Source of the DNA: Hexactinellida sp. DTS-2022 | Lineage: Eukaryota > Porifera > Hexactinellida | Reading direction: 5' to 3' | Length of the DNA stretch: 64,000 nt | Assembly: GCA_028753945.1 (NCBI GenBank) | Contig: JAPNXP010000015.1 | Coordinates: 3,162,001-3,226,000, forward strand | In this document: positions 12,901 to 24,900 of the stretch, one piece after another | Layout of the letters: each line of letters starts with the position of its first letter | How positions within the stretch are numbered: the first letter of the stretch is position 1 | Notes under the pieces: model-generated | Told to the model about the DNA's origin: nothing | The model's database searches: none | What the model saw: the letters and a program-made list of their open reading frames with translations, nothing else | Program-made: the position numbers and the translations under genes

Positions 12901-15900
12901 CATTTAATTCTTAATTAAAAAGTGTACATACACTGTTCATTATGACAAAAGCTAAATTGATAACAGAGTTAATAGAAATATAATTTTGTAGGTCTCATGC
13001 ATTTCCATCTACACACCGAGTTACAAGGAATCCCTATATATAGCATTGCTTGGCGAGGATAATGAAGTAATCACATTCCAATTCAACCCAACTTGGGCTG
13101 TTGGTAACCTGAGCAATCATTACAGCGACCCGAGCACTAGACTATTGAACCGAGATAATGCAAGTTATTTGGTTAGCAAATTGGAAGCAACACCATTATG
13201 TGGCCTCTGTATATCGGGCCCTAGTTTGCTGTACAGTGTGAGTAGAGATAGCGGGGAGTTAGTACGCATTGTATTAGCTGAGGTTGAAACAGAAGAAGGG
13301 GAGAAACAGAAACTATTCCAGATAGAGGGCCGTTACCCCGCGCATCTTCTAGCGGGTGCTAGAATTAGCGATGTAGAGAATAGCAGTGTTGTTGTGAGTC
13401 CCACGCATGAGTGGGTATGTACTGTGTATAGAGACGGCCGTGTGTTAATGCATAGAGTATTAGACCCGGAAGCAGGCTGCTTAGAATGCAGTGTAGCGCA
13501 TTACTCTCGTGACAGCTTGTCAGCTGTTGTATTCTCAGAGAGTGTGCAGACTGTGTACTGTGTGTCTAGGTGGGGCGGGGGCCTGTCTTGTGTTAGAATA
13601 GACGGTAGCAACACTATGGTAGGGAGGCAAAAAGCGCAGGTCGCCCTTGGGAACAAAAAGATGAGAGAGAACGCAGTGAGGAGCACAAGGGATAAAGAAG
13701 TTAGCTATTTGGAAACTCTCTCGGGGATAGGGGAAATGAGCTATAGGGAGAAAGGAAGTGAGTTGTATTAGTAGTACGAATAATTTTAATTGATATTGTC
13801 ATGTGAGTAGGAAGCGGTGAAATGTGGAAGTTATACAATTCACATATATTTAGTAGATACCACAATTATATACTTACTTGCTTTCAATTGTATTTTATTC
13901 TCCATAAGGTGAATTAAAACAATGCAGTTTACATAATTTTAAAATTAGAAATAGACCCTTATTAAACCCTAACAATAACGTTATTCGTTGCTGAGTTTCG
14001 CAAAAGATATCTTTTTATAATATTAAACCACTTTTGTTGCACCAGCGCTTTTCCTATACATTTGGAAATTGTATAGTATACCATTCTTGCTTATTACTAC
14101 AATTATGTATTAAAGCCATTGGCGTAAATCCATATCAAAATTTGGGCCGATACACCATGCAACATGCGAAAAGTTGAGAATATATTTAAGTGCTCTGGGG
14201 AAAATTTCTATTTCGTTATATCCGACTTCGTTATAACGGGGGTTCACTGTATGTGATTTTAATACTACAGTGGATGCCGGTTATAAGCATAACGTCGGGA
14301 ACTCACTTGATGTGCTTATAACCGGCATGTTCTTATATCCGACATAAATTATATAGGGTTATGGCAACCGTTTTCCAACATAGTGTTCTTATAACTGGTG
14401 TGCTTATATCCTACATCTATGTATTACATTCGCATTGACCTTACTATATCGATATTCACTAGAGCTGGTAGCTCCATACATTTCTCTGAGCGCAGTTCCG
14501 CTCGCTACGGACTCAGACACCTGGCTGGAGGTGTGCAACCTAGCGAGGCAAGAGAAAGAGAGGACTGCCTTCACGTCACAGCGGGAACAGCTGATGAATG
14601 GACTTAACGAGTTGAGAGAGAGTGTGCTACAGATGATAGACAAGAACTACGATCTGCCCGAGATAGAACAACTGGATAGAACAGACTTTGTATTGGACTT
14701 AGATCGACAGCGGGAATTGAAACAGAAACAGGATGAGACTATTCAGGCTAAAGAGAATACAATACACCTACAGAATCTAGCTAAGCTGTATCTCACGGAG
14801 CAATTGAAAGATACCTGCTGGGAAACAATGATTGTGAGGTTTTGTATTTTAAAAACCAGAATAAGGATTTTTTAAAGAAATAAACTATTATAAACTATCT
14901 GGAATTTTAACAGATAACTTACAAATCTATAATTATGATCAGGGTACGATATATTGTACTTACTCTATACAGTATAATTTCGTTAGTACGAACACCAGGG
15001 GACCGTCAAAATGTGTTCGCCTTATCCGGTACTCATATTAACCAATATCATTTGTATTGAAAAGGCTTTGAAGGGGACTGAAATAGTGTTCGTACTAACT
15101 GTGTTCGTACTACGAGGTTCTACTGTAGTGTATATTAGGTACCAGGCAAGAAGGTGTACTCATTCAATGGTAAGACGGATGTATGTAACTACCCTCTGAG
15201 CAAAGTGAGTGAGAAAGAACGCAAGAAGAGACAGGCAGCTATAGACAGACTTGAGATTATCAGGGAGTGTATTGATGCTAGAGATGACCTAGAGGGAGAC
15301 ATAGGGTCTGGGGTATACAAGAGTCAGGTAATCAGTGTAAATTAATATCATTTCTATCACCCTTTATTGAGTTACAGTCAACTCTCTACTTATAACAAAG
15401 TGCTTGGGACCTGTAAATTCCTAAGTTATATCCGACTTCGTTATAACGGTAGTTCACTATATTAAAATATCAAGTCAATTATAAACAGTAAATAATGATT
15501 TTAATGAAAAAATATACACAAAATAGGCAGAAATCAATTAAATTTAAGAATGGAAGGAAAGAAGGGATCAAAATATCTGTAGACAGTCCTTAGCCGATTG
15601 AGTGACTACAATTATTCTTCCTTCTCTGTCCACTGTAATACCTGTAGGATAGGTAGAGGTAGATATTGTATGAATCTTGTTAAATTGAGGGTTGAAAATA
15701 TGAACAGAGTTCGAACTACGATCTGATATTATAATATTATCAGTTTGGTCAATGAAGAAGAAAAGAGAACAAACAAGATCCATTCCTTCGCCTCGAGATA
15801 TAACACTTTTCTGTAGAATGTGATTATAGTTGTAGAGATGGAGACAAGGATTAGATTCATCAAGAACGTAAATGTATTGTTTAGAGAGTTTAACATCATG

Positions 15901-18900
15901 TGGTGATTTAAGGGTATCTTTACCAAACTGAGATTTGAAAGAGAAATCCTTTGACAATATTTTAATACGATTATTGTTAAAATCACTAATATATATTTCT
16001 CCATTTGATTCATCAATTGCTATACCATAAGGAAAGTTAAATTCCAATTCTCCTTTTCCAGCTCTCCCTATTCTAGAAACAAACATCCCATTGAGTTGAT
16101 AATTGAGAATACAGTTGTTATATTGTGAAATAAGAATTATATTTCCACAAATAGCTATGCCTCTTGGGAAGAACATCTTTCCTTCACCTTCATTGTCTCC
16201 AAATTTGAACAAATACTTACCAGTATTATCGAATACTTTCACACAGTTATTACATTGGTCTGCTATGTAAATATTTCCTGTTTTATTATCAACTGTTACA
16301 CCTAGTGGCCAATAAAGTTGTTCCATTCCCTCTCCTCTCTCACAAACACTCACGAGAGGTTGTTTCTTGCTTTTATAGTCAATTCCACTTCTCACTTTGT
16401 CTACCAAATAACCCAACTTGTTCATTTCAACTACGATTTTGGTGCTATCACACTCAAAACTAATCATTTTAGGTTCTATCGGAGTGTCAATTGATTCTAA
16501 TTCTGTGTTTATTTCATTCAGTATTCTTTCGACGAAAGGTTTAACTGGTGAAGATATGAGTGTCTCTTGTTGTTGTTGTTTCATTACATTAAGACTTTCA
16601 ACTTTGTTTCTCACATTCTCAAATTCGCTTCGATAAGAGAGATAAGAAGTTAGAATATTATCCAATTCTCTCAACAGCTCACTTTCTCTAGTTTTCAAGC
16701 AATCAATTAATTCAACAAACTTAGTTTTAATCTTTTCTTTCACTCGACTCAATTCTAACGCGTAATTATCTTCTCTCAATGGATTAACAACAGCCATTAA
16801 TTTGTTCGTTAACTTATTATTCAAACAAAATAACAAGATATATATTACACTTAATTAATCAAATGACGATACTTTACCTATAGCTATTAGCTATTACCTA
16901 GGTAACCTGATCATAACTAGACACAAATTGTAATCTACGTTGATTAAAATGACATTAGTTGTATCCAAGGCATAATTAAACCAAGATTGAAACCGTTTCA
17001 ACCAAATATGTACTGATTGTTAAACTGAATAGTAATATTCGGTTGACCAAATATACAAATAAAGGAGATTCTAACATTAATGATATTTCAATATGTATGT
17101 AATACAGTAAAATCTACAATAATACAGAAATAAGAAAAATTAGAGAATATTTGGGGACCATATTTTGGATATGAAATACACAATCAAGTTTGCTGTTGTT
17201 GATTACAAGAGGAGAGGAAAACCATTTATCTTCATATTTTCGTGGTCTTATCGTATATAGAATTCTCCTTCGGAGAGAATACCTTGATGTTTCCATAGTC
17301 GTTATTAACAGTGTTATTACAGTGCCAGACAAAAGGATAACGATTCCCCTTCAAATCGCATTCCCATTTCTATTGTAACTAGGGAGCGGAGCTTCTTTCC
17401 CGAGAGAGTAAACACGTGTATGCAGGGATTGTTATAATGGCTAAACATAAATGTTTGAGTGTTTGTGAATTTAATATCATCAAGTGAAGTCATAGTTCTG
17501 TGTCGTAGCAAGCCTTGAAAGCTAATTTGTATATTGTTGTTTTTATATGTCACATAGAGGCGTTGATTTGGAGAGATGGCGAGTTGACTCGGATAATATA
17601 ACTTTACATTTTCAGGTCCTTCCTTTCCTACTCGCTTTATCATAGTGAGATCTGGCAGCTTGAATAGGAATATAGTGTGTTGTTATGTGACATAAACACT
17701 TCCAGATGGATTAATATGCCCCAGGCTTTATCAAGTGTTGGTGTCTGAATTGGTTGAGATAGTTTCCTGTTTCTGAGAATATTTGTATTCTTCTGTTAGC
17801 TGTTATTTATATCTGCCACATAAACGTGAGTTGATTGAGACACCTGTTAAACACCCCCAAGAACTGATCCTTCTTTCCCAACAGCACAATGGGTTGGTGG
17901 AACGTAGCATAATTTGGCATTTCTGGCATAGGTGATATGGAAGCAATCTCGAGTTGTACAACCTTTCTCTAGCCTAGGTCCCGTGTGTCGCAGAGGTAGC
18001 TCGCTTTTAAGGTTGTGTTGTTACCACTTGCAACTCTGCCATTTTAGATTCCAATCCTGTCACCATTTTATCCTGGATGGATTGAAGCAAATCATGTGCC
18101 ATTTGACCTCCAAAAATTCGCGGGTTTCTGCTATTTGTTGTTGCATTTGTTGACGCGCCACCCGATTGGCTCTGATTTCCTCTCGTCTGTCCGTTAAGTC
18201 GGACAATAGCTGGTGCCTTCTCTGCTCGAGAGAGAGTATTAACTTGTCTATCGATTGGTTGATTTGTATCGACACGGGGTCTACGATTGGCACTGGGATT
18301 AGTTCAGGTATTTGAGACGACATTTGTCAAGACGAATAGATTGTTTGCTCTCAGTGATTAATTGTTAATATTGAGTTGTTGTTACTTTGAATTTAAAGTA
18401 AAAGTGCACTGGTGTTCTACAAATAATTTGTTGAGAAGTATTATTAATCGTATACAGTGGATGCCGGTTATAAGAGCATCGTCGGGAATTGCATATAATG
18501 TTCTTATAACCGACATGTTCTTATAACCGGCATAAATAATATAGGGGTATATGGCAACCGTTTTCTAGTAGAGTGTTCTTATATCCGGCATGTTCTTATA
18601 TCCAATATCTACCGTATTTCAAACTGTTCCAAAAGGCCTTCAGGACTCCAAGCCCATAAGCCCTACCAATTTGTAACCACCTACAAATTGGCTTACCAAA
18701 CGCCATACAGAGTCTACGCCGCTGAATTAGTCATTTTCGACTCATTTTATCACAAAATGTTTACCAAACTAAACCAAGTGACATCCCGGCAAAAATTTCT
18801 GCGCGCCTAGATTAAGTTTGAGAGCGCTCAGAAGTGCCTAAATTACTCAATTTGTATTAAGTCTATGGGAGCATCTCTCGATTTTCGCGCGTCTAGAAAA

Positions 18901-21900
18901 GTTTTCTTTAAAAGTTACGTACGCTTGTACGCCTGGATGAAACCCTGCATGCAACAGAGTATGACATGTGACAGTAACAACGTGCTGCTGTGTAGATATG
19001 TCGCATCGAACAGAAGCCAGAGGAAGACGACGACACTGACGAGGTAGCCGGTGGCGGGGGGTCCAGAGAGGAGACTGTGGACCGAGAGTCGATAGAGGGG
19101 CGGAGAGCAGAGGAACACGGGGGGATCATGCTGCCCTCCCAGTTCTCCTCGCAGGGTCTCCTCTCGTACAGAGACATAGTGCTGATACTGCACCAGTCTG
19201 TATACAAGGTACTGTCTAGTGTTTCCCGGATTCTATTATGAAATTTGTGGAGTAAATATATATATATACAGCAGTAGACTCTTGTTAATACGAACATGGA
19301 TAAGGCGAAATATCCAGGATTTTATCCAGGTAAATTTCTGTCTGCCTAGATTTAGTTTGAGCTCGCTCACTCACGCCTAAATTATTCATTTAGTATTAAG
19401 TCTTTTTTTCTCGAACCATGGAAATATCGGTTAGGGAGAACAAATTTCCCCTAGACTATACAAATGCATGTAAGTGACTCCGAGAAATACAAATTCCCGA
19501 TAATACAAACATATTTTGACTGCCCCCTGATGTTCATATTAACGAGTCTACTGTATTAGAACTGTATTTATAATATAATCCCATATTTAGGTGAAGCAGT
19601 TCTTCAATCAGGAGTTCGACGAAGTTCTCAAAACTAAGCAGTCTGAAGTTTCGCGGATTAACGAGCGCTGCTATCGAATCAGACAAATAATGCAGGACTT
19701 AAAGTCCAAACACGGAATAGTCGTTAACACTAAGAGCGAGATGCTAAGTATGCATACTTATGAGGAGCCTGATAGACTATTGCAGGCAAGTGGTTAACTA
19801 ATTAACTCTAATTAATATTGTAAACAGATTATTACCATGCTTTTGCGTGTGTATGTATTGTAAATGTACTTCTATTAGTAGATCATGGAGAGTATACAGT
19901 AGAACCTCGTTTGTACGAAACTCCGGATAATACGAAACTCCGATTAATACGAGCCTTTTCAATAGAATGGTACCGGTTAATACGAACTCCGGTTAAAGCG
20001 AACACATTTTTACCGTCGCTTGGTGTTCGTATTAACGAGGTTCTACTGTATTTACTATAAGGTCCACAGTTGAAAAGGTTGGGAATCGCTGACCTAAGGA
20101 CTCATTTATGAATGCACCCAATACTAATACAGTTGAAACCGGATATTTTTAACACATTCTTTTAACGAAAATTTGTTAAAAATATCCGATTGTTAAAAAT
20201 ACCCGATTTTACAACAACAAAATAATTAATTATTTACAAGAAAATGTGTTAAATATATCCGATTGTTAAAAAATATCCGGTTTCAATTGTACCAGGATTA
20301 GGACTTTAGGAGCGTATTTACAAATGGCTGCATAACACCCTGCCATAGGTTAGCGACTCTGAGGTTCGCATCGAGAAGTACGAGACGGCTCTAGAGCAGC
20401 AGCAGAGACAGCAGCTGGCGCGGGTGGAGGAGGAGCGGATCCTAGCGGAGATGGGGGACCGGTGGCGGGAGCGGGGACTGGACATGATGATGGCAGGAAA
20501 GCTAGAGATAGACACCGAGGATGAGCTGTTCAGGGTAAGATACAGTATATCGTATAACGTAACTGGGTTAGTACAGTAGATGCCGGGTATAAGAATACCG
20601 GTTATAAGCAAGGACGGATCCAGGCTAGAATTAGTGGGGGGGTGCAAATTTAAAACATAGAGTAATTATCACTCTAATTTAGCTACCTGTGAAATGTGAC
20701 AGTCTCTGAGTCCAATCTCATGAAGAGTTGGGGAGGTGCGCACCCCCCCGGTGGATCCGTGCCTGGTTATAAGAACATTCTACTGGAAAAGTTGGCATAT
20801 ACATATACCCCTATATAATTTATGCCGGTTAGAAGTACATTATATGTAGTTCCCGACGATGTTCTTATAAGTATAACCGGCATCCACTGTACGTAATTCG
20901 GCTTAGAGGAATAATTTTTGACGAACTTTCGACTTGGTTAGTACGTACGTACTTACTAACGAGGTCTACTGTACGCAGGGCCGGATTTACCATTAGGCTA
21001 AGTAGGCTATAGCCTTCGGGCCACTAGAGGACCAATGTACAGGACCACTACCGACTAATGTCGATCATGTTCGGGCCACTTGTGTGGTTCAGCCTTCAGG
21101 CCACTCAAGGGTAAATCCTGCCCTGACTGTACGTATATTAACAATTCGATTTCCAGGAATTGGTTGACCCCGAGTTTCTCGACAGCGCTGCCCTGTCCAC
21201 AGACCCAGAGCTGCAGGCCAAGCGACAGGAGTGGCTGCTGCACGTGGCACAGGTCCGAGAGGAGAGAGACAAGCACAAGCGGGCCCTGGAGGCGGAGATG
21301 GGCAAGCTGGAGCAGGCTATTGTGGAGGTGTGTGTGCGTGTGGATGATAGGATCCTACAGCTGTATCGTAGCAAGATATCAGCTGACAAGGTCGTGTATC
21401 AAGAGGAGGTTAGGATACTCACGCTACTGGCAGCCGAAATGTTCACACAGGTAGCGTAATAGACAGAATGTATTTATGTATGCCACAGACATTGTATGGG
21501 AAATAGATTTGTTTAGATATTTAGCACAGGTAGGGTAATAGACAGTTCATACTATACGTATGTATGCCACAGACATTGTATGAGGGTATGGGAATATATT
21601 TGTTTAGATATTTGCAGTTAGGTAATTTATTATGAACATTCAAGGGACTAAATATTGTGTTCATAATAGAGAGACTTCATAGTAAGCGATCTCAGCTTAA
21701 TAGTAAATACAAACCCTATGGAAGTTGTTAAATTGGACCATAAGGCAATAAGGCAGGCTAGTTCATAATAAAAAGTTTTTCATGTTAACCAGACGAAAAA
21801 ATTGTTGTCAGTAACAAACCTAGCCAGGTTTAGACATTGAGGCAAAAAAAGTTACTTTTTTAAATTAAGTTTTTTGTTTAATTAAATTGACGTAATATTA

Positions 21901-24900
21901 TTGACAAAGAAACTGCCCTATTCCGGGTATAATTTGCTTAATATAATAGGACATAGGATTACATTTGCACTAGTTTTATGTAGTTAATACATTCAATATC
22001 ATTCTATAGGAACTTATCAAACAAGAAGAATTCCTATTGAAGGTCCTGGAGCAGAGCAGGGAATACAAACTGGTAGCTAACGAGCGAGTTAACGAGATTA
22101 AAGAGAGTCTGGATAAATCTACAGAGAACTATGCTACTAGTCAGATAGATGATAAAAACATAGACAGGTATTGATAGTAGACTCTCGTTAATAATATAAT
22201 ATTACTAATTAGCACGACTAAGTCGAAATATTGGTTAAGGAGTGGAAGGTTTTATTCCCCTGCCTATAAATGCATGCAGGTGACTCTAGTTAATACGAAA
22301 ATTTATTTATATGCAGTTAATTTTCCCACCCTTAAAATTCGCTTTTTATCTACGTTTTTTATTTGAATACTAAGATAAAAACTCCATTAAGTAAACTCTT
22401 TAGAGTAATAATATTATTTTTATAAATCGTATAGGAATTTCAAAAAGGAGCACTCAGATTTGGAGCCACACCTAGATGCCCTCTACCGACTATTCAGGAA
22501 GAGACCCAGAGTGCAGAAACGAACTGTACCAGCTGTGGCCCCTGGAGGAGGAGCTCTAGATATATTCCCGCCCAGGCCACAGTCTACCACACAGGTAATA
22601 GTACTACCCGTGTCGGGTACTGTATAACCTGCGTAATCCTACCCATATAAACAGGAAGTCGACATAATCCGAACAAATTTCCTATACCAATGAGCGTTGT
22701 ATAATGGAAATTTAACTCTATAAAGCCCTAATCGCACAAATTTCCTATCCAAATGGCAAATGAGCGTCGTATAATGGAAATTACACTATATAATCCGGAA
22801 TTCTCCTTAATGCGACAGATTTTTCATGTCCCAACGAGTGTCGGATTAGGCAGGTTCTTCTGTATAACTAATCCAGGTCCTTTTGGGACATATCTATATT
22901 ATTAACTTTAATTGTTCTTTGTTTGTCCGGATTATATTAAAAGTGATGGGTGGGGGAATTTAAACAGCATTTATAATTCAGATATAAAGTTAAAAATAAC
23001 TTCCAAATGTTATTACAGTAGAACCTCGTTAGTACGAACACCAGGGGACCGTCAAAATGCGTTCCGCTTATCTGGAATTTGTATTAAGGAATCTCATTTA
23101 TATTGAAAAGACTTTGAAGTCGACTGAAATAGTGTTCGTATTAACCGGATTTTGTATTAACAGTGTTCGTACTAACGAGGTTCTACTGTATCCCCTTACT
23201 TAATATACACCATGTGTATACGTACCGTGAATAAGTGTGTATGGCTAGGCAATGAGAGAGGCAATGGATGAGCTGAATGCGTATTCAAACGCGCCTGAGG
23301 GAGTAGAACAGGAGGCTTGGGAGCGGGTGGTGAGTGTGAGGAGAGATAAAATAGAGAGCGAACAGAGATTGAAGAAACTAGCGTTAGACCTAGCAGAAAT
23401 ACAGGCTTACTATCAGGAGCAAGTTAGAGAGGATGAACACGCTCAGGCTGAGACAGACGCTACTAACATAGAACTAGACCGACTCAGGAATGTTAAGAAT
23501 AGGCTCTATTTCAATGTACAGGTGCAGCTGTTGGTGAAACAAGGACAGGTAGGTAACAACCTATTGGTGTAAAAGGAATTTATAAAGAGCTTATTTATAT
23601 ACGAGCCAACACCTTTTCAATATAAAAACCCGGCTTCGCAAGGTCAATTTCTGATGGTGGAAATTTCCTTGACAGTGCCTGAAAATGCCATTAGAAAAGG
23701 TGTTGGTATAATATAAATATATAAGTAATTCTTTTATAAATGCAGTTCCCTTTTTAATCCAATTGCCTCACTCGCTGAATCTAACAAAATAGAAAAATGA
23801 TTTCAGATAAGTTGTCCACTTAATTAGTGAATTTCAATCTATACCAATGGTTGAGAAATGTTAACTGACTTAATTTCTCTCTAAATAGGTCGAGGTAGAG
23901 GAAACGGGTAACTTCCTAACTGGACACTCCGAGAGTATTCTTATCTTCAAACACATCGTTGACGAGCTGAACAAGCAGGTTAAGCTGCTGGGCAGAGAGA
24001 AGCTGGAGCGCATGCGACAGAACATGGATTTCAAGCGGGGAATCCATCTCCTCGAGTGGGAGCACCGGAAACTAAAGATGCAAGCTGAGGATCTGCAGAA
24101 GAAAGCTAAGGAAATACAGACCCTGAAGCTGACTAAAGAGATACAGATAAGAATGCAGGAGTCACAGAGTGCGGGGGGGAGTAGCAAAGCGGATATGGAG
24201 CTGCTGGAGAAAACTCTGGAGTATAAGAAGAAAGCGCATGATTCCAGGGTTAGTATATTAGAACTTTTAATGTAAAATATGCTTAAATTTGGGCAAAAAC
24301 TAATACTTAGAGCAGGGGTTCTCAACCGGGGGGGAATTTGGAGGATTTGGGGCGAAAAATTTTAACAATTTGGTCATACCTTATAATATCTCTACAAAGT
24401 AAAATCACATAAATACTTACAAAGGTGACCAAAATATACAAGTAACCTATTTACTATACAACACGATAAGTTTACTACTGATTCTTATTCATATTCTCTC
24501 TTGTTTGGAATGAATAATATAATACAATTTACAGTTAACAATTATGGTGGGGGGGGAAATGTCTAGAAATTTCGAAAGGGGGGTAACATGATTGTTTCGG
24601 TTAAGAACCCCTGACTTAGAGTATATTAGAGAATTACTTATTTATCAGTCAACGCCTTTTCTAATATAATTCGGAAGTATGTAAGGTCATTTTTCAATAC
24701 AAAATTTACTTTGTGAAACCGGTTTTTTATTTGAAGTGTAAATTTAGTTGAATTAAGAGAACCGAAATTACAGTAGAACTTCGTTAGTAACTTAGTACGA
24801 ATATGGTCAATACGAAATTCCGGTTAATATTATTAATTAAACACTATTTCAGTCCCCTTCAAAGCCTTTTCAATACAAATGATATTCGTTAATATGAATT

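Noticed and set aside
16798-16836. N-terminal extension of the NHL protein from 16836
   Set aside because: It would begin at TTG. The first ATG in the frame is at 16797.
21055-21454. Several 70-124-codon frames on both strands
   Set aside because: Shadows of CFAP43 exon 13 and of the hAT-like element next to it.
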